From: Propionispora vibrioides | Lineage (GTDB): Bacteria > Bacillota > Negativicutes > Propionisporales > Propionisporaceae | Assembly (NCBI RefSeq): GCF_900110485.1 | Contig: NZ_FODY01000001.1 | Coordinates: 186,001 to 250,000, forward strand | Reading direction: 5' to 3' | Length of the DNA: 64,000 nt | Part shown: piece by piece, positions 17,026 through 27,115 of the stretch | Layout of the letters: each line of letters begins with the position of its first letter | Numbering within the stretch: position 1 is the stretch's first letter | Program-made: the position numbers and the translations under genes | Notes under the pieces: generated by a model | Databases searched by the model: none | Told to the model about the DNA's origin: nothing | Seen by the model: the letters and a program-made list of their open reading frames with translations, nothing else

Positions 17026-18162
17026 TCATACGCCAAACACATCTTTTACTTTTTTAAAAAAGTTTTTCTGCTCCGGGTTTATATTCTCGCCGCCCAACTT
17101 GGCAAACTCCTGCAATAAAGTACGCTGGCGCTCATTCAGCTTCTGCGGGGTCAGAACTTTAACCCGGACATGCTGATCGCCACGGCCATTGCCACGCAAG
17201 TGGGGAATCCCCTTTTCCTTTAGACGGAATATCGTTCCCGACTGAGTTCCTTCAGGAATACGCAGTTTTACCTTGCCGTCCAGGGTAGGCACATCAATTT
17301 CATCACCCAGTGAAGCTTGCACAAAGCTGATCGGCACTTCACAAATTACCTCACTGCCTTCACGGGCAAACAATTTATGCGGTTTTACGAAAATATACAC
17401 ATATAAATCACCCGGCGGTCCCTTGCGAACACCGGCTTCACCCTCGCGGGCGATCCGCAGCCGGGAGCCGTTGTCTACGCCGGACGGAACTTTGATTTTA
17501 ATCTTTCGTTTGTTGCGCACTTTACCACGGCCATGGCAATCCCGGCAAGGCGTCTGAACGATTCTACCCTCACCGTTGCAACGGTCACAGGTCCGCACAT
17601 TGACCATCCGACCAAAGGGCGTGTTCTGCATCACCTGAACTTGCCCGGTTCCTTTACACTGCGGGCAAACTTCCGCCTGTGTTCCTGGCGCCGCCCCGGA
17701 ACCCTTACAGGTATCACAATCCTCAGTCCGCGGAATCTGTACTTCTCGCTCCACGCCAAACGCTGCTTCTTCAAAGGATATTTCTAAATCATACCGCAGG
17801 TCGGCACCTTTTTCCGGACCGGGCTGGCGTCCGCCAAACCCAGACTGGCCGCCAAAAAACATATCAAAAATATCTGAGAAGCCACCACTGCCGCCAAACC
17901 CGAAATCCCCGCCAGCATTCCCTCCCCGGGCGCCATCAAACGCAGCATGACCAAACTGGTCATACTGCGCTTTGCGTTGGGGGTCAGATAACACTTCATA
18001 AGCTTCATTAATTTCTTTAAATTTAGCTTCCGCTTCTTGTGGATTATCACGATTGACGTCAGGATGGTATTTGCGGGCCAGTTTACGAAAAGCCTTTTTT
18101 ATTTCGTCATCCGATGCCGTTCTAGGCACACCCAGCAATTCATAATAGTCTTGTTTACTCAC
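17026..18162 (-). CDS. dnaJ: Chaperone protein DnaJ
   Basis: Co-chaperone that delivers substrates to DnaK and stimulates its ATPase. The 378-residue protein has the J domain with HPD (KYHPDVNRD, about residue 33), a G/F-rich linker (about residues 75-115), four zinc-finger repeats of CxxCxGxG type from CDTCKGSG to CRDCHGRG, and the C-terminal substrate-binding domain. It is thus a full type I DnaJ. It starts with GTG at 18162, 36 bases after dnaK, following AGGATGG. Confidence 0.98.
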   Translation of the reverse strand: MSKQDYYELLGVPRTASDDEIKKAFRKLARKYHPDVNRDNPQEAEAKFKEINEAYEVLSDPQRKAQYDQFGHAAFDGARGGNAGGDFGFGGSGGFSDIFDMFFGGQSGFGGRQPGPEKGADLRYDLEISFEEAAFGVEREVQIPRTEDCDTCKGSGAAPGTQAEVCPQCKGTGQVQVMQNTPFGRMVNVRTCDRCNGEGRIVQTPCRDCHGRGKVRNKRKIKIKVPSGVDNGSRLRIAREGEAGVRKGPPGDLYVYIFVKPHKLFAREGSEVICEVPISFVQASLGDEIDVPTLDGKVKLRIPEGTQSGTIFRLKEKGIPHLRGNGRGDQHVRVKVLTPQKLNERQRTLLQEFAKLGGENINPEQKNFFKKVKDVFGV

Positions 18163-18198
18163 GGCACACCATCCTACACTAATTTACTCAAAAAGTAA

Positions 18199-20043
18199 TT
18201 ATTTTTTATCTTCGTCCACTACTTTGTATTCGGCATCCACAATCTTTTCATCCTGTCCGGCACCACCTGCCGCACCGGCTCCCGGAGCTTGAGTGCCAGC
18301 CTCAGCTGCATCGGCCTGGCTGTAGGCAGCTGATGTCATCTCATACAACGGTTTGGTCAACTCTTCCGTGTCAGCTTTAATTTGTTCAATATCAGTACCT
18401 TTCAGCGTTTCTTTTAATTTGTCGGCTGCTTTTTGCACTTTTTCAACCAAAGCCTTATCAGCTTTATCGCCCATATCCTTAATCGTTTTTTCGGCTTGAT
18501 ATACTAAGGAATCAGCATTATTGCGCACTTCCACTTCTTCTTTGCGCTTTTTGTCTTCTGCCGCATGCGCTTCAGCCTCGTTGACCATGCGTTCAATATC
18601 GTCCTTGCTCATACCGCCGGAAGCAGTGATCGTGATTTTCTGTTCCTTACCGGTTCCCATATCTTTCGCCGAAACATGGACAATACCGTTGGCGTCAATA
18701 TCAAAAGCAACTTCAATGCGAGGCACCCCACGCGGTGCCGGCGGAATATCTGAGAGTTCAAAACGGCCCAGTGTTTTATTGTATGCGGCCATTTCCCGCT
18801 CACCCTGTAGCACATGAATGTCTACAGAAGGCTGATTGTCGGCTGCCGTAGAGAAGACCTGACTTTTTCTGGTCGGAATAGTAGTATTGCGGTCAATAAT
18901 TTTAGTAAACACACCGCCTAGCGTCTCAATGCCCAAAGACAGCGGCGTAACATCGAGGAGCAGGACGTCTTTTACATCACCGACTAAGACACCGGCCTGG
19001 ATAGCGGCGCCAACAGCCACACACTCGTCAGGGTTTACACCACGGTGTGGTTCTTTGCCCAAAAAGCGTTTGATCGCTTCCTGCACAGCCGGGATACGGC
19101 TGGAGCCGCCTACCAAAATGACCTTATTAATATCGCTCGGCTGCAAACCGGCATCAGACATAGCCTGACGGGTTGGTCCCATGGTAGCTTCCACCAGATC
19201 GGCAGTTAATTCATCAAATTTAGCTCTAGTTAAATTGATGTCCAGATGTTTAGGGCCGGTTTGGTCCGCTGTAATAAACGGCAGATTGATATTGGTCGTC
19301 AACACGCCGGAAAGTTCAATTTTTGCTTTTTCTGCAGCTTCTCTGAGCCGCTGGGCAGCCATCCGGTCCTGCGATAAATCCACACCGGATTCTTTCTTGA
19401 ATTCACTAACCAGCCAGTTCATGATTCGTTCATCAAAGTCATCGCCGCCTAAACGGTTATTACCGTTAGTAGCCTTTACCTCAAACACACCGTCGCCTAA
19501 TTCGAGTATGGACACGTCAAAAGTACCGCCGCCCAAGTCGAATACCAAAATCGTGTGATCTTCGCCTTTGTCTAGCCCATAAGCTAATGCCGCCGCCGTC
19601 GGTTCGTTGATAATCCGGAGCACTTCCAAACCGGCAATGGTTCCGGCATCTTTCGTAGCCTGGCGCTGGCTGTCGCTAAAATAAGCCGGCACGGTAATAA
19701 CAGCCTGCGTTACCGTTTCTCCCAGATACGCCTCGGCATCCCCTTTAAGTTTTTGCAGCACCATGGCCGAGATTTCCTGGGGAGTATAATCTTTATCGTC
19801 AATACGGACTTTATGCGCCGTTCCCATGTGGCGTTTAATGGAGCTAATCGTGCGATCAGGGTTGGATACGGCCTGACGTTTTGCCAACTGACCGACCAAA
19901 CGCTCTCCGGTTTTCGAAAAGCCGACAACCGAGGGAGTAATCCGGCTGCCTTCCGCATTAGCGATAACCACCGGTTCGCCGCCTTCCATCACGGCAACCA
20001 CTGAGTTTGTAGTACCAAGGTCTATTCCAATAACTTTTCCCAT
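18199..20043 (-). CDS. dnaK: Chaperone protein DnaK (Hsp70)
   Basis: The 614-residue ATP-dependent chaperone shows [13 protein letters not shown] at the start, [12 protein letters not shown] and [11 protein letters not shown] in the nucleotide-binding domain, the linker [13 protein letters not shown], the substrate-binding beta domain and a helical lid that ends in an alanine/glycine-rich tail before [10 protein letters not shown]. As in other Gram-positive-type DnaK proteins, a segment of the nucleotide-binding domain is missing compared with proteobacterial DnaK. Start ATG follows AGGAGG. Operon member hrcA-chaperonin-grpE-dnaK-dnaJ. Confidence 0.98.
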   Translation of the reverse strand: MGKVIGIDLGTTNSVVAVMEGGEPVVIANAEGSRITPSVVGFSKTGERLVGQLAKRQAVSNPDRTISSIKRHMGTAHKVRIDDKDYTPQEISAMVLQKLKGDAEAYLGETVTQAVITVPAYFSDSQRQATKDAGTIAGLEVLRIINEPTAAALAYGLDKGEDHTILVFDLGGGTFDVSILELGDGVFEVKATNGNNRLGGDDFDERIMNWLVSEFKKESGVDLSQDRMAAQRLREAAEKAKIELSGVLTTNINLPFITADQTGPKHLDINLTRAKFDELTADLVEATMGPTRQAMSDAGLQPSDINKVILVGGSSRIPAVQEAIKRFLGKEPHRGVNPDECVAVGAAIQAGVLVGDVKDVLLLDVTPLSLGIETLGGVFTKIIDRNTTIPTRKSQVFSTAADNQPSVDIHVLQGEREMAAYNKTLGRFELSDIPPAPRGVPRIEVAFDIDANGIVHVSAKDMGTGKEQKITITASGGMSKDDIERMVNEAEAHAAEDKKRKEEVEVRNNADSLVYQAEKTIKDMGDKADKALVEKVQKAADKLKETLKGTDIEQIKADTEELTKPLYEMTSAAYSQADAAEAGTQAPGAGAAGGAGQDEKIVDAEYKVVDEDKK

Positions 20044-20078
20044 TGCAAATACCTCCTAAGTTTTGTATGTAAAAATTT

Positions 20079-20660
20079 TTAATTGCTTACCACTTTTACC
20101 ATGCTGGGACGAATCACTTTGCCCCGGACGCTGTAACCTTTTTGCAATTCCTCGGCAATTGTCCCGTCCGGCTGCTCCGGATCTTCTACCCGCATAACTG
20201 CTTCATGCTGCTGCGGGTCGAATGGCTTGCCAACCGCCTCAATAGCAGTCAATCCAACTTTATCCATTACACCGGCAAACTGACGGTAAATCATTTGAAC
20301 ACCAGCCAGTACGCTTGCCGCATCCTGCGCGGCAGCACTTTGCAGGGCCCGCTCGAAGTTATCGATGACCGGTAGAATCTCTACCAGTATATTCTGGGCA
20401 ACAATATTGGATAATTCCTCTTTCTCCTGACGGGTTCGGCGCTTAAAATTTTCAAAATCCGCCTGCAAACGTTTAAAACGATCGATTTGTTCATTGACCA
20501 ATTGATTCTTTTCTTCCACCAGAGCCAAAAGGCGCTCCACTTCCGTTTCACTGGCTGCGCCAGCCCCGGCAGCTTCAGCACCGTCAACGGCAGCTTCCTT
20601 TTCTTCTGCATCCAAAACCAGTTCCTGCTCGCAGCTATTGGCTTCCTTATTTTCCGACAT
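20079..20660 (-). CDS. grpE: Nucleotide exchange factor GrpE
   Basis: GrpE releases ADP from DnaK. The 193-residue protein has an acidic, alanine-rich N-terminal region, a long coiled coil (LLALVEEKNQLVNEQIDRFKRLQADFENFKRR region, about residues 45-85) and the C-terminal beta domain with GKPFDPQQHEAVMRVED. The frame extends to a GTG at 20672, but GAGGTG lies 9 bases before the ATG at 20660, which is preferred. It lies between the archaeal-like chaperonin gene and dnaK. Confidence 0.97.
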   Translation of the reverse strand: MSENKEANSCEQELVLDAEEKEAAVDGAEAAGAGAASETEVERLLALVEEKNQLVNEQIDRFKRLQADFENFKRRTRQEKEELSNIVAQNILVEILPVIDNFERALQSAAAQDAASVLAGVQMIYRQFAGVMDKVGLTAIEAVGKPFDPQQHEAVMRVEDPEQPDGTIAEELQKGYSVRGKVIRPSMVKVVSN

Positions 20661-20693
20661 GTATGATTTCACCTCACCTATATAGTAGCCTAC

Positions 20694-22262
20694 TCAAAAA
20701 TCGGATGGTCCCTGATCTTTAGAGGCGGCGTTATCCTCCCGCTTCTTGATAATGGTATCAATCCGCAAAATAGCTATAGCCACTTCACCGGCCGCCTTAA
20801 CGGCATGAATCTTTACGGGCACGGGGTCTACAACACCTAATGACAGCATATCGGCAATCAGGCCTGTTTCACAATCAACAGCCAGGCAGTTCTGGCTGGT
20901 TCCGGCCTGCGCGGCCACTACTTCCTCCACCTTTTCCAGTGGATTATAGCCGGCATTCTCCACAATTTGGGCCAGTGGGTGCTTCAGTGCATTTACTACA
21001 CAATCCACACCATAAACAGCCATCCCCTTGACCCGGGTACGCGCCTGTTCCACAGCGCGGGCTACAGCCACTTCAATCGCACCACCGCCGGGAACATACC
21101 CACCGATTATTGCCGCCTGCACACTGGAGGCCGCATCCTTGGCAATTCGCTCCCTTTCTCCCGCAACCTCCTGGGTTGATGCGCCGACCAAAATTGTTGC
21201 CATCGGTTTCCCCTGGCCGCCAACAACGCGTAGCTGCTCCAGTTTTTCATCTTCATAAACCTTCTCGGCATATCCAATATATTTAACAAGCTCACCCGCT
21301 TCTTTTTTCAAACCGGTCCGCTTAATCATTTTAGCTCCGGTATGATCGGCCGCCCGACGCAGTTCTTTTGCCGCAATCCGCTGCACCACCAAAACCCCTG
21401 CGTCGGTCAGTATTTCTTCAGCATCGGCGTGAACACCACGATCAACTAGAACTACATTAATATTTTGCTCGACAATTTTTAATATATTGGCACGAAATTC
21501 ATTCTGCAAATCAAGGTACCGCCTAAATCCCGCCTCGGTCCCCAAAGCCTCGTCACCGATATTTTCCGGTTCAAGGGCATCATCAATAATCAGGATTCTC
21601 GCATTGTCCATGGCTTGCGGCATTTCTTTATTCATCCGTTCTTTGTCAATGACAACCCCCATAAACACTTCATTGTCGGCTCCAACCTTTGCCGTAATAA
21701 TTTCCGACAGTCTAAAATGTTTATCCTGTAGCTTGGGCGAACCGATTAAACGGGCCGCCTGAACTACCAGTCGCGCAATATCTTCGTATTCGCGGCCGGC
21801 AACCATGGCAATATTATGCAAAATCGGCTGTTCCAGTTTTTCTATCGGTAAGCTTCGCTGCGCCAATTGTTCAACCGCATATTGGACGCCAAATCGGATT
21901 CCCTCAATAATCCGGGCTACAGGCACACCCCGCAGGACCTGATTTACTCCTTCGGCCACCAAAGCGCCGGCAATCAGCGTAGCCGTTGTCGTTCCATCGC
22001 CCACTTCTTCCTGCTGAGCCTTGGCAATATTAATCAGCATTTTAGCCGCCGGATGATTAACATCCATTTTATCCAAAATGGTGACACCGTCATTGGTAAT
22101 GATCACACCGCCTGCCCGGTCCACCAGCATGGTATCCAGCCCCTTGGGACCTATGGTTCCCTCGACAGCCGCCGTAACAGCCCGGACGGCGTTGGAGTTA
22201 GTTACCAGGGCGGTCAACCGTTCATCAACGTCTGAACCACTCCCGGCCTGCTTTACATTCAT
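20694..22262 (-). CDS. Archaeal-like (group III) chaperonin, Cpn60/TCP-1 family
   Basis: A 522-residue thermosome/CCT-like chaperonin, not a GroEL. It shows the group II pattern ATP-site motifs GTIGPKGLDTMLVD, NDGVTILDKMDVNHPAAKM and VGDGTTTATLIAG, then VVLVDRGVHADAEEIL and GGYVPGGGAIEVAVA, with no GGM-rich tail. Bacterial group III chaperonins of this kind were described in Carboxydothermus hydrogenoformans and some other Bacillota, where they also sit in the dnaK operon; they fold proteins without a GroES-like lid protein. Here it lies between hrcA and grpE, with a strong AGGAGG before the ATG, and should share the CIRCE/HrcA control. The DNA between hrcA and this gene holds two hairpins. 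Confidence 0.95.
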   Translation of the reverse strand: MNVKQAGSGSDVDERLTALVTNSNAVRAVTAAVEGTIGPKGLDTMLVDRAGGVIITNDGVTILDKMDVNHPAAKMLINIAKAQQEEVGDGTTTATLIAGALVAEGVNQVLRGVPVARIIEGIRFGVQYAVEQLAQRSLPIEKLEQPILHNIAMVAGREYEDIARLVVQAARLIGSPKLQDKHFRLSEIITAKVGADNEVFMGVVIDKERMNKEMPQAMDNARILIIDDALEPENIGDEALGTEAGFRRYLDLQNEFRANILKIVEQNINVVLVDRGVHADAEEILTDAGVLVVQRIAAKELRRAADHTGAKMIKRTGLKKEAGELVKYIGYAEKVYEDEKLEQLRVVGGQGKPMATILVGASTQEVAGERERIAKDAASSVQAAIIGGYVPGGGAIEVAVARAVEQARTRVKGMAVYGVDCVVNALKHPLAQIVENAGYNPLEKVEEVVAAQAGTSQNCLAVDCETGLIADMLSLGVVDPVPVKIHAVKAAGEVAIAILRIDTIIKKREDNAASKDQGPSDF

Positions 22263-22283
22263 CGTTCGTCCTCCTATGTATAT

Positions 22284-22326
22284 GGCGGAACAGCCGCCAT
22301 CATACTGGTCTACGACAGACCAGTAT
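22284..22326 (-). other. Two tandem hairpins between hrcA and the chaperonin gene
   Basis: In the 72-base gap a 10-bp perfect stem ATACTGGTCT/AGACCAGTAT (22302-22326, 5-base loop) is followed on the minus strand by a 5-bp GGCGG/CCGCC stem (22284-22298). Neither has a T tract. They could protect or process the downstream mRNA, so that chaperones are made in excess over HrcA. Function inferred from position only. Confidence 0.5.
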
Positions 22327-22334
22327 CATACAAA

Positions 22335-23363
22335 TTACACCTTGTATTTCTTCAATATTTCACCTAAATGGCTGTGCATAAAATCAAGAATGCTGATAAT
22401 CTTTCGATATTCCATCCGTGTCGGTCCTAAGACAGCCACGGTACCGACAATCTGACCGTCCAGGCGATAAGTGGCCTGCACAACACTGCAATCCTGCATT
22501 CCGGTATACTTATTTTCCTGACCAATAGTAATGATAACACCGTCGTCTTCTTTCTTTTGCAAGATATCGCAGAGCAAACGCTCTTCTTCCAGCATGGTCA
22601 ACAGACCTTTGATTTTGTCAAGGTTACGAAACTCCGGCTGATTCAGCATTTGCGTAGTGCCACCCAGATACACCTTTTCATTTTTCTCGGCAAAGAGTGC
22701 TTGTTTGATCATAAGCAAAGCCGTATCCAAAAATTCTTCGCTCGGCAAAAGCTCCTGTTTGATTTGAGTCAGCAGTGAAGTCTGAATCCGGTCAAAAGGC
22801 AATCCTGCCAGACGACTGTTAATGCCTTCGGCAATTCTTTGCAAATCCTTTAATGAGGTTCCCGGCGGCGTATTCATAATCTTGTTTTCCACAAAGCCGG
22901 TATCGGTTACTACCACCAAAATCACGCGACGTTCGTCCAGCGGCAGAAACTGAATATATTTAAAGACATATTGCGAAAGCTGCGGCGCCAATACCATGGA
23001 AATATTTCGGGTCATCCGGGAAAGAATCTTCGCCGTTTCCTGAAATACTTCTTCAATACGCTGCACCTTAGCATGATACCAGTTATCAATCAAACTAATC
23101 TCACGTTCCGATATGGTCTGCGGTTCAATTAAACAATCTACATAAAAGCGGTATCCCTTAGCCGATGGGATTCGCCCTGCTGAGGTATGGGGCTGTTCAA
23201 TGTAGCCTAATAGCTCAAGATCGGCCATTTCATTCCGGATAGTGGCCGGACTTATTCCCAAGCCATATTTGCGAGCAATTGTTCGTGAGCCAATAGGTTC
23301 AGCGGTGGAAATATAATCATCAATGATTGCCTGCAAAATTTTACGTTTACGCTCATCTAACAT
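22335..23363 (-). CDS. hrcA: Heat-inducible transcription repressor HrcA
   Basis: HrcA binds CIRCE operators and represses class I heat-shock genes. The 342-residue protein starts LDERKRKILQAIIDDYISTAEPIGSRTIA, with a winged-helix DNA-binding domain containing SPATIRNEMADLE, followed by the GAF-like and C-terminal domains; VVTDTGFVENK and GPTRMEYRKII are typical. The frame extends to 23396, but that region is the CIRCE itself; GGTGGAG precedes the ATG at 23363, so this start is chosen. First gene of the operon and expected to regulate its own promoter. Confidence 0.97.
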   Translation of the reverse strand: MLDERKRKILQAIIDDYISTAEPIGSRTIARKYGLGISPATIRNEMADLELLGYIEQPHTSAGRIPSAKGYRFYVDCLIEPQTISEREISLIDNWYHAKVQRIEEVFQETAKILSRMTRNISMVLAPQLSQYVFKYIQFLPLDERRVILVVVTDTGFVENKIMNTPPGTSLKDLQRIAEGINSRLAGLPFDRIQTSLLTQIKQELLPSEEFLDTALLMIKQALFAEKNEKVYLGGTTQMLNQPEFRNLDKIKGLLTMLEEERLLCDILQKKEDDGVIITIGQENKYTGMQDCSVVQATYRLDGQIVGTVAVLGPTRMEYRKIISILDFMHSHLGEILKKYKV

Positions 23364-23379
23364 AACTCCACCCCCATTG

Positions 23380-23406
23380 TTAGCACTCAGTCTCATAGAG
23401 TGCTAA
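23380..23406 (-). promoter_or_regulatory. CIRCE operator (HrcA binding site)
   Basis: A perfect consensus: TTAGCACTC (23380-23388), 9-base spacer, GAGTGCTAA (23398-23406). It lies between the -10 at 23418 and the hrcA start at 23363, where HrcA binding would block transcription of the whole operon. Only this one CIRCE was seen in the window. Confidence 0.97.
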
Positions 23407-23417
23407 TATCTATTAAA

Positions 23418-23446
23418 AAAATACCACTCCTTACGCCAACTGTCAA
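23418..23446 (-). promoter_or_regulatory. Sigma-A promoter of the hrcA operon
   Basis: Perfect TTGACA (23441-23446) and TATTTT (23418-23423) with a 17-base spacer on the minus strand, ending 12 bases before the CIRCE. The -35 begins 10 bases after the edge of element C1. Confidence 0.8.
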
Positions 23447-23456
23447 GATAGCAACT

Positions 23457-23617
23457 GGGGTTTGTTTGTAAATTAACGAAATGATCTTAGGTGCGTGATT
23501 TTTGCGCCAAATAAGACAACATGTTACAGGAATAGTGGCCCCTACTTCAAAACATGGTAACGAAGTACGGCACAAAAACACCGTCAGAGCGTTTCGGATA
23601 ATTTACAAACAAGCCCC
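23457..23617. repeat. Palindromic intergenic element, group C, copy C1
   Basis: A 161-bp element with 19-bp terminal inverted repeats carrying one mismatch (GGGGTTTGTTTGTAAATTA against GGGGCTTGTTTGTAAATTA). Core blocks are GCGTGATTTTTGCGCCAAAT and AACGAAGTACGGCACAAAAA; the apical arms are CATGTT/AACATG. It fills the gap between the hemW stop (3 bases away) and the hrcA promoter. Confidence 0.85.
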
Positions 23618-23619
23618 TA

Positions 23620-24774
23620 CTAAGTATCCGGTAAAAAAGCGCCAAAAACCACATTTCCGTACTTCATCCCCAGTTCTGTCAGGCGTACGTTTTTTTCTGT
23701 TACCTCGATCAGTTCCTGCCGGCGGAGCGCAGTGATAACCTTATTATATTGACTAAAGAAATCTGCCGCAAAGCAAGTATTAAACTCAAGGATATGTACG
23801 CCGTTACTGGTTCGCAGCGCTAAAAAGGCAAATTCAGCCATGGCCGTCTCTCTATCCAGTTTTTCCACAACCGCTACAGGAAATTCCTGCTTTTCTCCAC
23901 CAGTACCGGAAAAGAAGTCGATATATCGCTGCAGGTCAACGGTATTCGCCAGCCTCTGACCGTCAAAAAAAGAATGGGCCGCCAGGCCTAATCCCAGATA
24001 AGGCTGGTAATGCCAGTATTTTAAATTGTGACGGCATTCCCAGCCCGCCGGGGCATAATTGGATATTTCATACCGTCTAAAGCCTCGAGCCGGTAAATAA
24101 TGCACAGCCAGCTCATACATGGCCTCTTCGATCTCTTCCTCGGGCAAAGCGAGCCGCCCCTGCTCATGTAGCGAAGCAAAGGGCGTCCCCTCTTCGATTT
24201 TCAACCCATATACCGAAAGATGCCGGACGCCCATACCGATAGCACGGTCGATGCTTTCCTGTAAATCCTGCACTGTCTGTTCCGGCAAGCCGTACATCAG
24301 ATCAACATTGATATTGTCAAATCCCGCAGCCTGTGCCAGTTCTACGGCCCGAGCTGCCTCTGCCGCTGAATGAATCCTGCCGATTTGAGGCAATAAGCGC
24401 TCCGCAAAAGTCTGTACGCCAAAACTGATCCGGTTGACACCCTGTGCCTGCAAGGTCTGCAGCTTAGCCCTGTCCACCGTCCCCGGATTGGCTTCTATCG
24501 TAATTTCCACTTCGTCGCTCAGTCGATAGTTTTCCCTTAAGCAGCTAAGAATCTGGTTTAGCAGGTCCTGCGACAACAGGGTTGGCGTGCCGCCGCCGAT
24601 AAAAACGGTATCAACCACGGCATGGGAGAAAATACCGCTCCGGCCAGTGGCTTCCCGGCACAAAGCGGTAATATAAGTGGAATATAGCTGACTATCAGTG
24701 GTAAAGGACGGAAAATCACAATACAAACATTTCTGGCGGCAGAAAGGTATATGAACGTAAATGCCCAGTTTCAT
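23620..24774 (-). CDS. hemW: HemW-like radical SAM heme chaperone
   Basis: Formerly annotated as an oxygen-independent coproporphyrinogen III oxidase; HemW is now viewed as a heme-trafficking protein. The 384-residue protein starts LGIYVHIPFCRQKCLYCDF with the CxxxCxxC cluster motif, followed by FIGGGTPTLL and the HemN C-terminal domain. It lacks the extra N-terminal cysteine extension of true HemN. It starts 5 bases after lepA, the same order (lepA-hemW-hrcA) as in Bacillus. Confidence 0.95.
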   Translation of the reverse strand: MKLGIYVHIPFCRQKCLYCDFPSFTTDSQLYSTYITALCREATGRSGIFSHAVVDTVFIGGGTPTLLSQDLLNQILSCLRENYRLSDEVEITIEANPGTVDRAKLQTLQAQGVNRISFGVQTFAERLLPQIGRIHSAAEAARAVELAQAAGFDNINVDLMYGLPEQTVQDLQESIDRAIGMGVRHLSVYGLKIEEGTPFASLHEQGRLALPEEEIEEAMYELAVHYLPARGFRRYEISNYAPAGWECRHNLKYWHYQPYLGLGLAAHSFFDGQRLANTVDLQRYIDFFSGTGGEKQEFPVAVVEKLDRETAMAEFAFLALRTSNGVHILEFNTCFAADFFSQYNKVITALRRQELIEVTEKNVRLTELGMKYGNVVFGAFLPDT

Positions 24775-24779
24775 CGGCG

Positions 24780-26576
24780 CTAGTCCATCTTAAGAATTGC
24801 CATAAAGGCTTCCTGGGGAACTTCCACACTGCCTACCTGTTTCATGCGTTTTTTGCCTTCCTTTTGCTTTTCCAGCAGTTTTCGTTTACGCGAAATATCC
24901 CCGCCATAGCATTTCGCCAGCACATCTTTTCGCATGGCCCGGACGGTTTCCCGGGCAATCACTTTGTTGCCGATAGCCGCTTGAATCGGGATTTCAAACA
25001 TTTGCTTCGGAATGATTTCTTTTAACTTTTCCGCCAGTTGTCTGCCGCGGTAAGCCGCCTTGTCCCGGTGCACGATGATCGACAGGGCGTCCACCGGCTC
25101 ACCGTTCAACAGGATATCCAGTTTGACCAACTGGGAGGTCTGATAGCCGATCAGTTCGTAATCCAGCGAAGCATAGCCTCTGGTAGAAGATTTCAAGCGG
25201 TCAAAATAATCATAAATAATTTCGCTGAGCGGCAAATGATAAGTCAGCATCACACGGGCAACGTCCAAATATTTCATATCTTTAAACTCGCCGCGTTTTT
25301 CCTGTGAAAGCTCCATGACCGCACCCACGTGATCATTGGGAACAATCACTGTTGCCTTAACATAAGGCTCGTCAATATGATCAATCTCCTGGGGGGTGGG
25401 CAAATGCGACGGATTGTCTATTTCATAAACTTCACCGTCCGTTTTGGTCACTCGGAAAATAACGCTGGGTGCTGTAGTGATTAAGGTCAAATTATATTCC
25501 CGTTCCAACCGTTCCTGAATCACATCCATATGCAAGAGACCTAAGAAACCGCAACGAAAACCAAAGCCCAAGGCAATGGAGGTTTCCGGCTCAAATACCA
25601 GCGCCGCATCATTTAGCTGAAGTTTTTCCAACGCATCCCGTAAATTGTCGTAATCGGCACTGTCCACCGGATATAAGCCGCAATATACCATGGGTGTGAT
25701 TTTCCGATAGCCTGGCAGGGGTGACTTTACCGGACGCTCCGCCTCTGTAACCGTATCCCCGACCCGGGCATCCTTAACATTTTTAATACTGGCGGCAACA
25801 AAGCCCACCTGTCCGGGTTCCAGCACATCCACATTGGCAAGAAAGGGCCGGAAAATTCCCACTTCGGTGACTTCAAAGCTTTTGTCCGTCGCCATCATTT
25901 TGATCTTCATGCCCGGCTTAACCGTACCATCCATCACCCGGACATAGGCGATGACTCCCTTATACGGATCAAAATGAGAGTCAAAAATAAGCGCGCTCAA
26001 AGGGGCTTCCCTATCGCCCTTCGGGGCAGGGATCTTCGCCACGATCGCCTCCAGCACTTCTTCAATGCCAATACCGGTTTTGGCACTTGCCAGTACAGCC
26101 TCCGAAGCATCCAGACCAATTACATCCTCCACTTCCTGTTTGACCCGTTCCGGTTCGGCGCTGGGCAAGTCAATCTTATTAATAACAGGAACAATTTCCA
26201 GATTGTGGTCCAAGGCCAGATAGACGTTAGCCAACGTCTGAGCCTCAATCCCCTGCGCCGCGTCAATTACAAGCAACGCTCCCTCGCAGGCAGCCAGGCT
26301 GCGGGATACTTCATAAGTAAAATCGACATGCCCCGGGGTGTCGATCAAGTTGAGCATATAGGTTTCACCATTTTTGGCCGTATACGACAGCCTCACCGCC
26401 TGCGCTTTAATAGTGATGCCCCGTTCCCGTTCCAGTTCCATTTGGTCTAATACCTGGTCTTCCATTTCACGGGCAGAAAGCGCACCGGTATATTCTAAAA
26501 TCCGGTCAGCCAAAGTTGACTTTCCATGATCAATATGGGCAATTATCGAGAAATTTCTAATATTAGCTGAATTCAT
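24780..26576 (-). CDS. lepA: Elongation factor 4 (LepA) GTPase
   Basis: Ribosome-associated GTPase involved in translation quality or ribosome biogenesis. The 598-residue protein shows the G1 motif [15 protein letters not shown], switch [16 protein letters not shown], and the LepA-specific C-terminal domain ending in [20 protein letters not shown]. Length and motifs are standard. AGGAGAGG precedes the ATG. It is followed by hemW. Confidence 0.98.
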   Translation of the reverse strand: MNSANIRNFSIIAHIDHGKSTLADRILEYTGALSAREMEDQVLDQMELERERGITIKAQAVRLSYTAKNGETYMLNLIDTPGHVDFTYEVSRSLAACEGALLVIDAAQGIEAQTLANVYLALDHNLEIVPVINKIDLPSAEPERVKQEVEDVIGLDASEAVLASAKTGIGIEEVLEAIVAKIPAPKGDREAPLSALIFDSHFDPYKGVIAYVRVMDGTVKPGMKIKMMATDKSFEVTEVGIFRPFLANVDVLEPGQVGFVAASIKNVKDARVGDTVTEAERPVKSPLPGYRKITPMVYCGLYPVDSADYDNLRDALEKLQLNDAALVFEPETSIALGFGFRCGFLGLLHMDVIQERLEREYNLTLITTAPSVIFRVTKTDGEVYEIDNPSHLPTPQEIDHIDEPYVKATVIVPNDHVGAVMELSQEKRGEFKDMKYLDVARVMLTYHLPLSEIIYDYFDRLKSSTRGYASLDYELIGYQTSQLVKLDILLNGEPVDALSIIVHRDKAAYRGRQLAEKLKEIIPKQMFEIPIQAAIGNKVIARETVRAMRKDVLAKCYGGDISRKRKLLEKQKEGKKRMKQVGSVEVPQEAFMAILKMD

Positions 26577-26644
26577 GAAGGCGCCTCTCCTCTGATGTAA
26601 ATACTTTTAAAATTATATCATCTGCCGCCTTCATACCGCAAGTG

Positions 26645-27088
26645 TTACCTTTGCTTCCTGATCAGCTCAAATAAGGTCTGGCTTGCCGCCTGTACATATG
26701 CGTGCAATTGAACCTTGGTGCGCACCGCTTCCTCGCTAAACTGCCTGGACCATAAATCAAGCAGGGCAAACTCCGGTGCCGCATCGATACATAAACGGAT
26801 GGGAATTTCCCATTGTCGTGTCCCGGCCGTAACAACGATCTCTGTATCGGTGTTGCTGAGCACGGCCAGCGGGTAATCGGATTGAACCAGATACGAAGAG
26901 CCAAATAAATAAAAAGCGTAATAACCCTGGTCCTGCTGCCTGACATTAAACGCCTGCACGGTTTCATGGCGCCGGGTGAGCCCATTCATCTGCAGCTCCG
27001 CCGCATTGACACCAGCAACGATCAACAGCACCAATACCAGCAGTCCTCGCAAAACAACTGTTGTTTCCGCCAGACGAGTATCGTTCAA
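26645..27088 (-). CDS. Unknown exported or membrane-anchored protein, 147 residues
   Basis: I do not recognise this protein. Residues about 12-30 are hydrophobic (VVLRGLLVLVLLIVAGVNA) and end in a possible signal-peptidase site, so it is likely exported or anchored. The rest is mixed alpha/beta with no cysteine pairs or catalytic pattern that I can identify. It starts with TTG at 27088, 5-7 bases after GAGGTG. It lies between spoIIP and lepA, 27 bases after the spoIIP stop, and is probably transcribed with spoIIP, which hints at a sporulation-linked role. No homologue named. Confidence 0.7.
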   Translation of the reverse strand: MNDTRLAETTVVLRGLLVLVLLIVAGVNAAELQMNGLTRRHETVQAFNVRQQDQGYYAFYLFGSSYLVQSDYPLAVLSNTDTEIVVTAGTRQWEIPIRLCIDAAPEFALLDLWSRQFSEEAVRTKVQLHAYVQAASQTLFELIRKQR

Positions 27089-27115
27089 GTTATCACCTCA
27101 AGCTAATTGCTCATT

